This document shows positions 25,303 to 36,278 of a DNA stretch of 64,000 nt, piece by piece (position 1 is the stretch's first letter; the number at the start of each line of letters is the position of its first letter). Location of the stretch: the NCBI GenBank assembly GCA_029215795.1, contig JARDYH010000001.1, forward strand, positions 404,153,154 through 404,217,153, in the 5' to 3' direction. The notes beneath the pieces are model-generated. The model had not been told where the DNA came from and ran no database searches. It saw only the letters and a list, made by a program, of their open reading frames with translations. This DNA comes from Anniella stebbinsi (taxonomy: Eukaryota > Chordata > Lepidosauria > Squamata > Anniellidae). Position numbers and translations under genes: made by a program.

Positions 25303-25520
25303 TTTATTTGTAACCCGCCTCTCCCTCCGGATTGAGGCGGGGAACAACAACAATATAAACACAAAAATCACAACAGTTAAAATTTTTAAAAACAAGAGAA
25401 CAATACAACATTAAAAACATCCTAAAATTCATTGATAACCAGCAGCTGACCTGCAGTGTCTGTACTAAAAATAGCTGGGAACTGGTAGAAGCACCATTGG
25501 AAGTTGTGTGTTGCAAGGGT
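25270..25520 (-). repeat. retroposon tail with (ATT)n end
   Basis: (AAT)n at 25270-25302, then gtaacccgcctctccctccg and gattgaggcggggaacaaca. The same tail occurs in the other orientation at 26700-26865. Confidence 0.65.
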
Positions 25521-26699
25521 CAACTTGTGTTTCTTTTAAGAGTTACTGAAGATGTTACACACAGGAGCTCCTCACTAATGATTCTTGGAAGATGAACTCA
25601 GCAAGATTTTCTGTTCTCAGCATAACTGATGAATAGTTCCTGTGCATTTGCACCCAAAAAGAGTTGAATTAACACAAAGGCACTACTAGACACCTCAAGA
25701 AAGAATGTGTGTAAATTTTCAAAAAAACTGCAAGTGACAAAGATACAGGATTCTGCAAATATATAACTTCAATAAATAATAAAACAAGCATAATTTACAT
25801 CTAGGGCTGTAATGCGTAATTGCAGCTAGAGTAATCAGATAAAACATTAATTTGACTAAAAGTTTCCACAATTAATTACGCAGTCTATATGTATATACAT
25901 ACATACATACATGCACTCATAAAAATGGCAGAACGCAAGCATCATCTTAAAAGAGGCATTCTCTCTTCTCTCACACACAGGAGGAATGCCTCTTCTAAGA
26001 GGATGCCTCCAACAACACATGTGTTCATCTTCTAAAAAAAGTGAAGAGGTAAGCTTTTTGCTTCAGAAATGTTGCTGTTGTTGTTCTCATATGCAAATTC
26101 AATTAATACATCCACATCTTTTCAGATTTTCCTCAGTGTTCTTTTTTCTGGTTCACCATAATTGACCTTTGGTGGAGGTAAATCCAATATCCCGGTTCAG
26201 TCTACTGTTTAATTATGTGGGCCATAAGTATTGGTGCAATAGACTAAAGAACTGGGATAATAAATAATGATAACAATAATGAAAAGAAAGTTTAGCACTA
26301 CCATGCTAAATCAACTGTGTGTGGAAGATGCAATCTGGATGCATCTTTAGATATACTCGAGTCTGAAGGTTAAGGGAGGTCAATTCAGATGTAATTTCAA
26401 ACCATGGTTTGGATCTAAGAGTATTAGCCCTCAAGAATTCTCAGGCTAACAAGCTCCTTTCTCAACTCATATGTAGCAATTTCCTACAGCTATTTTACTA
26501 TTTAGAAAAAGATGATGATAATGGAAAATTAGTAATTAACCAGCCACAAGAACAGAAACTTACATTGGTGCAATTGAGAGATTCAAGGGCTAGTAAGTTA
26601 TTCATGTTGAATTCCTCACTTGAGTTAATGATGAAGCAATAAAATGGGCTGAACCTGCAAACAAGAAGTATTTAATTAAAGGCACAATAGTCCTACCCA

Positions 26700-26865
26700 G
26701 TCGAATTTTAAGAGTTTTATTGGTATAATAATGTATTAGTTTTTATATGTTTTTAATAAGTTTTATGTATTTTATATCATTTGTTTTTAATGTTGTTCCC
26801 TGCCTCGATCCAGAGCGAGAGGCAGGTGAGAAATAAATTATTATTATTATTATTATTATTATTAG
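26700..26865 (+). repeat. retroposon tail with (TTA)n end
   Basis: ttgttccctgcctcgatcca, gagcgagaggcaggtgagaa, then (TTA)n at 26838-26864. It ends about 140 bases before the NRG4 start-codon exon. Confidence 0.65.
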
Positions 26866-27005
26866 CCTTCAGGTGCAACAGATATTTGCTGTCTGCAGTG
26901 AGTGAGGCAATTTATTCAGTTTCAATGCATAACTGAAAATAAACCAATTAGCTTTTTAATCAGAAAGAATATATTTGGATTAAAACAAGGTGTTTTTGTC
27001 TTTAG

Positions 27006-27071
27006 GGCAGTTTTTGAAGAATAGCCTGTCACCAAGAATTAAAAATTGCGGTCAGAATAATATGCGAACAG
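27006..27071 (+). CDS. NRG4: NRG4 exon with start codon (5' UTR 27006-27061, coding 27062-27071)
   Basis: The exon follows the acceptor tgtttttgtctttag and ends at ACAG|gtaatt. It codes only MRT plus the first base of an Asp codon, the same arrangement as the short first coding part of mammalian NRG4. The ATG has A at -3. The frame is open upstream to the splice site and is stopped by TGA once the proposed exon 22822-22889 is joined. Confidence 0.88.
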
Positions 27072-28149
27072 GTAATTTTATGAAAGTCTATTGCAATGTT
27101 AACACACAACACCTTGGAATAATGTACATTTGTACATGTCTGAATGCTCTGTGGTTTCATTGCCTTGGTGGTGAGTCAGACTCCGTCCACTAAATCAGTA
27201 GTCTTTAGAGTGTTCAAAGTGCTTCATATACAGTGGCTGCATTCAGGCAATCCTCCAAATCGTGGTTTGGTGAGTTGTGAACAAGCAGGGCGCTTATATG
27301 TTCTCTCTCCTCCCCTTGCCTGGGAGGCTGAATTCGTTACTTCCATTTTTAAAACTAAATTGTAGTTTGACATTACATCCAAACTGGAAAACTAAGGTTT
27401 GAGCCATCCTTCCAATCCAGGATCAAACTGAAGTTTGCAATCCTGGTTAGAAAGGATCACTTGGAAAATTGCTTAATTGCAGCCAGTATCTTTCAGTCTG
27501 TACATTATCCATGCTTTGCAGGTGTTATTGCCATGCCATGTTGGTATTATTATCCCCATATTTCAGATAGGGGCTGAGACTTTGGGAGAGTGGCTTGCTT
27601 GCCTTAGGCTACTTAATTCTCGCAGAAGTGAGATTCAAACTGGGGATTTCTTCATTCATACCGTGGTTTCATAGCCACTGTGCTACACCAGCTCCAGTGT
27701 GCTGTGGAGAGTTGCCATTTCAGAGCATAGGGTGCTATGAAAAATAGCCGATGATGGAAATGGGGACAGGGGGAGAGAAGCTAATTTTATAATTACTCCA
27801 ATAAATTATCTTTCTCCTTGAGCAGCATTCAAAGTTCGAGTAATGTATATTGACAGCAAGATTTAGTCTGGCAGTTCCTGAGGTTAAATAAGACAATGGG
27901 GCAGAATATTCTCAGGGATTTACAGTTTTGGATTGGAATGCTTGATGCGTAAAATTAGGTAAATATAGAAATATGTACGTACAGTGGGACTTCTGGTACA
28001 AACAGTGAGGCTTCTGTTTACACCTGTATTCTTGTATACTTCTGGGCACAAATACTCAGCTCCTATTGATGCATACATTGAACAGCATATGTGCCTGCCT
28101 CTTGTCTGTGTATTGAAACAGTTGGGAGGAAAGAAAACGAAAGCATGGA

Positions 28150-28193
<44 letters not shown>

Positions 28194-31100
28194 AGTCAAT
28201 ATACAAAATTGAAAACCATAAAACTTAAAAAGCTAGTATTTAAAACATTTTAAACTTTAAGCCTGGCCAGAAATTCAGTTAAAAACCTCCTCTTCACCTA
28301 TGCGTAAGAGAAGAAACGCACAGGATTAAAGAAGCTCTCCACAACCCCTTTGCTTTTGGGCAACATATTGCCCCAGTGCATACTGTTGGGGCTCATTAGG
28401 CCCATCCTAAAGCTTTTCCCCCATCACCGCATGGTAGCAACACAGTAACTGGAGTCCACACTTTTGTTGTTCGACAGAGCCTGAATTTCATTTCTCCATC
28501 CCACCTTTCCAATCAAATTAGTGCTTCAACTGGTTGATGGTGCCCCTCTCCTTCTGCTTCCAGTCCCCGTGTAGCATGTAGCCCTCCCCCATCCTTAAGC
28601 CCTTTATGAGAATTCCACCCTCTCCCAGCCAAGTTGACCGTCCACTTCCGTGCCAGTAGCAGCAGAGGGTGTTTAGTATTGCACAACTCATACTTCCTGA
28701 ACAGCAGTTACAAAACTTGTGAAAATTCTGTGACATTGTAGGTCATCTGTCTATAGCTCAGAGCAGCCTTTAAATGTGTACAAATATTGACAACATCTCA
28801 CTTTCTAGTTAGGGGCTTATATTTGTTCTAGATGTTTTCTCTAACAAAATTCTTTGGTAAGCCATTGATTTACCAGTGATGATGATTACTACAACCTTCT
28901 AAATGTAGCATAGAAATCTAACACAAATTGTCATTCTAGTCACATTACCTTCAGTCATAATAAAAGCCATAGCTGCTCCAAATCAAATGCAAACTTTTCC
29001 AACAAATAGAAAAATAGAGATTGAAATTCAGGTTGGATGAGTTTATTCTGTCAGCAAAGAACAGTACTGGAGGAACAAGCAGATCTGGTTATGATTCTAA
29101 AAAAACAACTGACCCGTGTGGGAAGTACTGAGCTGTTCCCTACCCTCCTGGCATAATTCACTTCCTACCTGTGCTGTAACAGCCAGGATGTTATATTTCT
29201 ATTATTGGCTGTGGTACCAGACACGTCTCCAATTTGACCAATCATCCAAAGAGGGGTTTGGAGGCTACTTTTTCTATGCGGAAAATATCGAGACCTAAAG
29301 CTACATTTGTTTTTCGGTATTTGAGAAATGAGAAATTGTCATAATGTCTCCAGCTTGTTCTCTCTGCTGCACCATGTTTCCAAATAAAGATATTCTGATG
29401 CTGCATTTTCAGGTGCTGCTAGAAATAACAGTGACTATGACACCTAATCTGTAAAATAGCACATAGCTTTCACGTGTGTGATGCCACATGCTGATTCTGT
29501 TTTAATGGAAATGCTTACTCTTAATGCATAAAGCTATAAAAGTAATCTTTTTAAAAATATTTTTAAGGCTTTTGCCTTTTTTTAGGGATTTTCCCCCCAG
29601 TCTGAAAGTATAAGGAAGATTTCAAGTTTCTTAATTTCATGCAGGTGGAGTCTAAGTACACAGCACCTGAGGGCTACAAACCAGTGCCCAGTTTCATACA
29701 CTTAAGGCCCCTAGAAATCAGTTGCACAAGGACACACATCTCTATTCCACTGCTGTACAAGCTGAGCTCTTAGGCTTTGTGCAGGACGTGGCATTGAAAC
29801 CAAAGTCCTGCCTACTGTGCAACCATCAATGTTATGCAGCCACAGAGTTCTGAGGAGCTGACTCTGCATCAGATCCTCCAGCCATTTTTGTTGTAAGGCT
29901 TTTGCATGGGGGTTACGGACTGAATATGAAGAGATCTAATATAATATCAGTTTTCGGACCTGTGCAAGGGGCTTCCTTCTTTTGTGGAAGCCCCAGGCAC
30001 ATCTCTAAACAAGAAATGAAGGAAGACAAACAGGGGAGCCAATGCTGTCCTTTTCTCTCTCTTGCATTGTGTTGTGCTGGGAATACGGTTACTTTGAGGT
30101 GATTAAAACAATGAGCACCTTCCCCCCCCCAATATGAAGGGGAGTGAGGTATTAATTAACACTTTAGTAAGATATTCCTTATTTCTTTTGACTTTAGATC
30201 ATGAAGAGCTCTGTGGCAGCAGTTATGGGTCTTTCTGTCTGAATGGTGGGATTTGTTATACAATACCTACTGTTTCCAGTCCTTTTTGCAGGTAAACTGA
30301 ATATTTCCAATTGTCTTTTGCATTTAAGGTATTTGCTTTGTAGAAGTCATATACTGGACTAGGTCAGCAATGGAAACAGGAGTTTGCCAACATACACCAT
30401 TCTGTCCTTCCAGGATCTATGGGGTGGTCATGGCTAGGAGGAACAATCTGCTCCAGCCACCACAATCTAGTGGATGAATGAAGTGGCTGTTTCTCATTAC
30501 CACCAATCAAGGATGAAGAAAAAGTGGGCAGGGGCGTGAGCGGGCAGGGGCATGGAGGAGGATGTGGGCAGTAGGTGAGCTGCCCACATCGCTCAGTAGG
30601 ATGTGGGCAGAGGTGAGCTCTGCTCTGGTAAGAGATGGGGCTCTGTCAGGTTTTGGCTGCGGCAGACATCAAACGATGCTGGCTCCTGATGCCTGGCCTG
30701 AGTATCGGGCACTGTAATCATCACTGCCATCTATGGGAAACGGATATCAGAGGTGAGCCTGTGAAAGGATCTGCCTGTTTGGTAAGCATATATGGGACAA
30801 ATCAGAGCATATTCTGTTGGCAGAGCACAGGGAAGGGAAGTTGTATTCAGTTCACTGAGGACAAGACAAGAAGCAGAAGGCTCAAATAACATAGAAGTAG
30901 AATTGAATAAGCATTAACCACAGAAAGAGCAGCTCAGCAAGGTCCAGGGCTGGCCACAGAGGTCATGGGATATCTTTCCTTGGGCTTTTTCAAGAAAAAG
31001 TTGGACAGGCATCTGTCAGGCATGATGATATCTGGTCTTAGCACAGACATCAGCAGTAACAAAGGTCCCCTCTACAAGGATTCGCTTTTGCGCCTGGTTA

Positions 31101-34100
31101 GGCGATTATGCGCATAATCGCTGAAGCGCATTTACACCTAATACCTCTGCACGAGAGGCGGCGAGAGGCGGCGAAGCGCATTAAGGGATGACCAAAATGC
31201 GCTTTACAAGTAGTTAATGCGCATAAGCGCTTGTTCACATAGACAAAGTGCGCTTTAACGGCCGGAGCAAAATAAAACTCGCTGTTTAACGCGCATTTGA
31301 TAATGCGCATAATCGGACAGATAACGCGCCTCTACGCCCGATTTGCTCTCCGTTCTTGTAGAGGTAAAAAATTTTAAGCGCCTTGAAAGAGCATTAAACC
31401 TCTCTTGTAGAGGCAGCCTAAGGTAGGAGGAGTCAGGACGTTATGGAGTTGCTAGAACCTCCTTTCCCTTGGCTCTAGTAAAAAGTAAGTAACCCCATGC
31501 TGCATTTTACTGGTGCCACTTCTTCAGCAGACACTGACATTAAGCAGCTGTCAGTGGCAGGAGCAGATTCACCCAGTTTCCCCCTTGCACTGATAGAATC
31601 CAGTGAGCTGAAGGGTTTGGCCAGTGGCACAAGTGTATTGCTACAGTGGCATAATTTCCCTGCTAATGTAGTATTGTACTCTACTAATGCACTTGGATTT
31701 AGTAGCAATCCCATCCTGCCAAGTAGGCAGAACTGATGGATAGGATCACTCCACAAATTGAGGAATTCTATTGCAGCATGTTTTCATTCAAAGCATGCGC
31801 CTTATCAGTCAGGCATGAATGCTAATTAGAACCGAGAAAGGTTCTGTTGACACTCAGCTACCTCTTGGTAATGCAGTAGTGATAGCAATAGCAATAATAA
31901 AAGCAAGTGAACCATTGCGCAGTAGAAGTAGGCCAAATTAATGCCAGTTTAGGGCTGACACCAGCATGCAAAGGATCCAACGTCAGCCTGGTTACTTATC
32001 ACTAGATCTCCCCCCCCCCCCCCCGATTGTCCGGGATGTGACGGTAATTCTTTGCCTTGGGATTTTCCTCAAAGGACTGGAAAAAACTGTGGCTGGGTGG
32101 CAGACAGGGTTGGTCATGGCAGGTTCCCGCAGCCAGTAGTAGAGCAGCCTTCTGAAACTGGTGCCCTCCACATGTTTTAGGCTACAGTTCTCATCATCGC
32201 AAATCATTACGACCAATGGTGGCACTGCCTGGGGTGATGGAAGTTGCAATCCAACACATCTAGATGGCACTAGGTTGGAGAAAGTCGTAGTACAGGAAAT
32301 GCTGGGAGTTACATCACAAATAAAGTTGGGAACCCCCAAGGTCATCAGAATCTTATTAATATTTATTTGCTTGAAATGGCTGGGCCAAGGGCATCTGAAT
32401 GAACCTGGCTGGTCTGAATAGGCTTTAGACTTTAAGGCCATAGTTCTCAGTGATCCTTCTGCCTAAGAAAAACCCGGTGAGATGGCATCCCAACTCACCT
32501 TTTCTCCACCACCCATTTTTCCCCTTAAAGCAGGAGTGGGGAATGTCTTCCATCTCGAGGGTTGAAGTCTGTTTCGTAGAAGCTTTCAGGGGGCTGCATC
32601 CCAGTGGTGGGAGGGGCCAAAAATACCAGCATATTTGAGTTTAAAGCTCTTACTGCTGCTAACTTAGCCATTGGACAGCAGTTGGCAAGGGAGCGTCCAG
32701 AACCCCCGTCTACTTTTACATTTTAAGTCACCACTCCACCCCATACCACATGTGATTGGGGCGGACCTGCATTTGAAGATATGGGCCATATATAGCTTAG
32801 CCCTGGTCGCAGTATTGGCTAAGATTTGGAGTTTTCCAGAGGACAGAAAATTTCCACTTTCTCCCAGGGCCAGATTAAGGCCAGCTGATGCCCTAAGCCC
32901 TGCCCAATAATGGTGCCCCCTTGGCCCTTCCATTGCTTAGCCGGCAAGACCGTGCTGAAGGTGAAATAAGACATTAAAAACTCAGTTTTCTTCAAGGCCA
33001 TCATCCCCCACGCCAGAACATGCAACTATATTAAAGATAAACTGTTTTTCATTATATTTATATATATTCTTTAAAACTAGACGGCTACAGCTCTGGTACC
33101 AGTACTCTGTGGTGCCCCCCCTTCCCTTGGTGCCCTCAGCACGAGCTTATATGACTTGATGGTCAATCTAGGGCTGCTTTCTCCCGATCAGTGCTATACT
33201 TGCATGTTACCTTTTGAAGACTAGGTAAACGCAACAGATATGCTTGGTCAAGGGAAGACTTTTAGATCCTCTGACTGTTCATTTATCAGGCAAAAAGCCC
33301 TCTGGAAAGGCCGGCACCGCTGCCTAATTGTGGTCTAAGCAACTGGGAAGGAAAAAAGATGTTGTATTGAGAAACGTGACATGCTAAATCAGGTCATTTG
33401 CAAGACAAATGATGCAACAGAAACTTGTATAACTCCGTGGACTGTGGATTTGTGTGCACAGTAGAATTATACCATTCTTTTGAATAAACAAACATGCCCT
33501 TTTATAGAACTTACGAAGGAAATGGCTAATGCCTGTTTGCTTTGGGATAGAAGTGGGGATTTGGGTGGAACCGGAGAGAACTTGTAGCTGTAAACATGGA
33601 CTTTCTAAAGTCACAGGGATGCCACCCATTCACATGGCAAATCCCACGCAGTTAGTAAAAGATTGGCATCTCGGCCCATAATGCATAAGTTTCAAGTGAA
33701 ACCCCTGAAAATGGCCTCAGAGTGGCATAAACATTATGCACCATCATAGCTGGAATATGCCAGATCAGAAGTAACACAGGAAATAGAGAGTGGTCTTTGG
33801 GAGAGAAGGATGAAGACCATTAAAAGGAATGATAAAATCCCACATTAAAACCTACCAATTCCTGTATCTAGAAATAGGATTTCTGTTATGCAGATGAAGT
33901 TATTTGCGTATAAGTTTAGAATTGGCATTGCTTAGTTTTGGTTTCAGAATTATGAGATACTAAACCCTGGCATGGGTAATAGGATCTTAGTTCCTTGAAC
34001 GAAGTTTAGAGGAAAGCTGGTATTTTTGCCTGCACAAGATTTTGTATTTACATACAAGGCACGTTAACTAGAAATCCCCTGATTTTTCTGATTAGAATGG

Positions 34101-36025
34101 TGTTCTAAAAATAATACTATACGTTCTGATTAATACTCCTAATCAGAAAGAAAGCAGCAGGGGGTAGTTTCTGCGTGCAATGCCTTTTAAATTTGTAGTG
34201 CAATTGGAAACAGGGACTGCTCAGCTCCTTCCTGCTGCAGACTCAGATGCTGGGTACTTTTCCTGGATTCCTGGCCCTGTGATTCACTACTTCAGGATGG
34301 TGGGAGGGGGGGTTGTCACCCAGCAGGCCCCTTCTTTGCTTCCATCCCTCCAAGTTTTCAGAATCATTGGTTTGATTTGTATTTCTTAAGACAGAGTATT
34401 TGGATTTAAGCTAGCAGACCACTTAATCCCACGGATCTGCAAATCCACGCTTCTGTGCTTGCCACCCTTTCAGAAAATGACAGCGTGGCGCTGTGCCATG
34501 CGCTGCTTCAACACGTGGGTGGGTGGCTGCTATGGCTCTCAGAACGCCACATGTGTGGACTTCCTCTCTGATCAAAGACGGACATGAGAGGCAGCAGCCT
34601 AGATGGCCCTTGGCAACATCCAAGAGGCCGAATCGCGGCCCAAGGGCCTTGCAGTGCAACATTCAACGCAGGGGAGGAGATTGAGGAAGGAGTGAAGAAG
34701 GCAGCACTAACGAGGAGAGAATTATTATCCAGTTAATGTAAACCTTTGTTTTATAGGTGTATTGAGAATTATACAGGAGCTCGTTGTGAAGAAATTTTGC
34801 TCTCGAGTATCAAGAGCCATACAAGAGGTGAACTGTTTGCAGCAGTTTTGGCTTCCGTCGTAGTTCTGAGCGTCCTGGTAGCCGGAGCGTTCTTTTTCCT
34901 TTGCAGGTAAAACAGCAGTGCTCAGCTCTTCCCACAAGGATATGTGCAGTCAGAATTTAAATTGTTCCCCTAATAAAATACTTATAATGCATGAAAGGAT
35001 TTTCTAATATTAACAAAACATATCTTTATGTCCTTAGTTTTCTACTTTAATTTTTAAAAAAGCATTTTTATAGCACCTATTAACCATAGTTATTATAACA
35101 AAGTGTTTTGTAAAACATCACTACTGCAGATGGTTTAATCAGTAAAACGGTTCTGCATTGTATGCACTTATATAATTTTGGAACCGTCTTCCCTTAGAAG
35201 TTCAAGGCAATGTAAATGTAAAAGTAGCTTCCTATCATTGTTGCGCCAAGCTGTAAAACAGCTGTAAAACTAAACTGTTCATACTCTTGATATACGTTTT
35301 CTGAAATGCTCTCCAATCTGTTTCAGAATATCCTACCTGGTTGCTTGGAGAAGAGTAATGCATGAAATTTATAGTTACTAAAAAGATTATTAGGATAGCA
35401 TTTTAATTCATTGATTCCCACATATCCAGGAGCCAGACACAGCTGTGTGATAAGGCTGCAGTTTTGGCCTCCTGTATCAGCAAATCACTGTATTATTTCA
35501 GCTCCTCATTTAGTAAAAAAAAATGTCAAAAGTACTGTAAGGGCGGAATCATGTTCACGCCGTGATGCCTATACACCTTTTTTTTAAAGCCCAACTTGCA
35601 TTGCACAGATGGCAACCACTCTAAGAACAACGACATGGGCTCATGACTGAACAATTCAGTCGGCCCCTTCACAATGGACACAGTACAAGGTTATTTGCAG
35701 AAGTTGAGCCTCAACAACGTAGCACATGCCTTCATTTCAGATGAACACCTGACTTAAGTCACTTTAGTTGATCTAAGAGCGCCAGTGAATTAGGGCTGAG
35801 TCTGAGGCTTGAAGATGTAGAGGACCATTAAATTGCAGTAGCAAAAGCCGCAACCGCTCAGTGCACCCTACAATTTCACTTATCCTCTTGGATTCTCTTC
35901 ATTACATCTTTTCCTCTTTTCCTTTTCATTATAACTTTCTGTCAGGAAGGGCCAGATTCCACGGGCCAATTCAATAGAGCGCGGTGACGACCTGATCGAG
36001 GGAAGGAGCACCAACAGTTGTACTA
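27062..36025 (+). CDS. NRG4: neuregulin-4 (NRG4), coding exons 1-4; last residues unresolved
   Basis: Small type I membrane growth-factor precursor; the family's shed EGF domain activates the ErbB4 receptor. Four exons join in one open frame (27062-27071, 30198-30291, 34757-34906, 35946-36025), all with consensus AG/GT borders and phases 1, 0+2, 2, 1 that match throughout. The 111 residues read so far begin MRTDHEELCG. Six EGF cysteines are present at residues 9, 17, 23, 34, 36 and 45 with the NRG4 spacing, including CIENYTGARCEE. A hydrophobic segment at about 61-83 is followed by CRKG, as in mammalian NRG4. There is no signal peptide, which is normal for this family. The human protein has 115 residues. 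The start is supported by similarity to human MPTDHEE and by an in-frame TGA at 22886-22888 in the proposed upstream exon. The final exon is uncertain (see findings). Identification is by recalled family sequence, not by a search. Confidence 0.95.
27537..27690 (-). repeat. MIR-like ancient SINE
   Basis: On the plus strand ttattatccccatatttcag, then gagattcaaactgggga and agccactgtgctacaccagc, match the reverse of the MIR consensus (B-box end, core, 'aaaatggggataataa'). In an NRG4 intron. Confidence 0.7.
28151..28330 (-). repeat. (TTA)n microsatellite and retroposon tail
   Basis: Pure (TTA)n at 28151-28192 followed by 'aaagtcaatatacaaaattg' and A-rich sequence, as in the two tails at 25270 and 26700. 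Confidence 0.6.
30198..30291 (+). CDS. NRG4: NRG4 exon, N-terminal half of the EGF domain
   Basis: Acceptor ttcttttgactttag, donor TTTTTGCAG|gtaaac. It codes residues 4-34 (DHEELCGSSYGSFCLNGG and on to SSPFC) with EGF cysteines 1 to 4. The human exon has the same length and phase. Confidence 0.96.
30960..31025 (+). repeat. CR1-like fragment
   Basis: ctttttcaagaaaaagttgg then acaggcatctgtcaggcatg, a common piece of reptile CR1 3' regions; immediately left of MITE copy 31075. Confidence 0.55.
31075..31417. mobile_element. MITE with repeated gcgcataatcg words, copy 2
   Basis: Same orientation as copy 1, with ends gtcccctctacaagga and ctcttgtagaggcagc. It contains a short internal duplication (gcgagaggcg) absent from copy 1. 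It lies in the NRG4 intron after exon 30198-30291. Confidence 0.8.
32143..32284. repeat. foldback repeat, 'ggagggcaccaggttgggg' family, copy 2
   Basis: Decayed copy: gaaactggtgccctccacat at the left and agatggcactaggttggag at the right. Confidence 0.65.
32865..33176. mobile_element. non-autonomous hAT-type element with perfect 8-bp target duplication
   Basis: The ends cagggccagattaagg and (inverse) cagccctagattgacc match imperfectly. The eight bases ctttctcc occur exactly on both sides (32857-32864 and 33177-33184). The interior repeats 'tggtgccccctt'-like words. It lies in an NRG4 intron. Confidence 0.75.
34757..34906 (+). CDS. NRG4: NRG4 exon, end of EGF domain and transmembrane helix
   Basis: Acceptor cctttgttttatag, donor CTTTGCAG|gtaaaa. 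It codes CIENYTGARCEE (EGF cysteines 5 and 6), a short juxtamembrane stalk where shedding would occur, and a hydrophobic run of about 22 residues ending FFFLCR. Phase 2 at both ends. Confidence 0.96.
35946..36025 (+). CDS. NRG4: NRG4 exon, cytoplasmic tail
   Basis: Acceptor ataactttctgtcag. It codes KGQIPRANSIERGDDLIEGR and a Ser/Thr-rich end (STNSCT), similar to the human KGHFQRASSV tail. It ends at ACTA|gtgagtac, a near-perfect donor that keeps the human phase. Without splicing here, the frame stays open to TGA at 36079-36081. Confidence 0.85.
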
Positions 36026-36128
36026 GTGAGTACTTTTCTAAGAAGAGTCCTGGACGAGGGATGGTGAGAGGAAGATCTTGATGATGTGTCATCCCCCCCA
36101 CCCCTTTTCTTCTTTTCAGAGATAACTG

Positions 36129-36134
36129 AATAAA
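36129..36134 (+). terminator. NRG4: candidate proximal poly(A) signal of NRG4
   Basis: AATAAA in CTGAATAAAGCAACC, 48 bases after the stop codon reached if the donor at 36026 is not used. It would support a short transcript ending in an extended exon. Confidence 0.35.
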
Positions 36135-36240
36135 GCAACCAAAGCAGGAAACTATGGAACAACAAATGAAGCAGCCATAGAAAGGCCAAAACCATGCTGG
36201 AGAATATGGTTAGGAGATGGAACAGAGAAGATATCCACAG

Positions 36241-36278
36241 CAAACAGGTGTCATGCTCATCAGAGAATAGTTGTCTAA
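36241..36278 (+). CDS. NRG4: candidate last coding exon of NRG4 (tentative)
   Basis: After the AG at 36239-36240 the required phase gives about 12 residues containing CHAHQR, then TAA at 36276-36278. This loosely resembles the human ending SHEQH. Against it are a weak polypyrimidine tract and a very short intron (215 bp). A second acceptor at 36247 would give a different seven-residue end. The true last exon may lie elsewhere. Confidence 0.25.

Larger units (their letters stand above)
9812..26999 (+). other. NRG4: 5' introns of NRG4
   Basis: Non-coding apart from the proposed exon at 22822-22889. It contains the hAT MITE, long foldback, MITE copy 19473, MITE 22308, CR1-like tails and microsatellites. 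The GC-richer segment 20140-20640 has frames on the minus strand but no recognisable protein and no splice support. Confidence 0.6.

Noticed and set aside
31992..32441. 149-codon minus-strand frame
   Set aside because: It runs across a foldback repeat and a C15 homopolymer; no recognisable protein.
32569..32638. CRISPR-like or other clustered short repeats anywhere in the window
   Set aside because: Vertebrate DNA; the only regularly spaced repeats are microsatellites.
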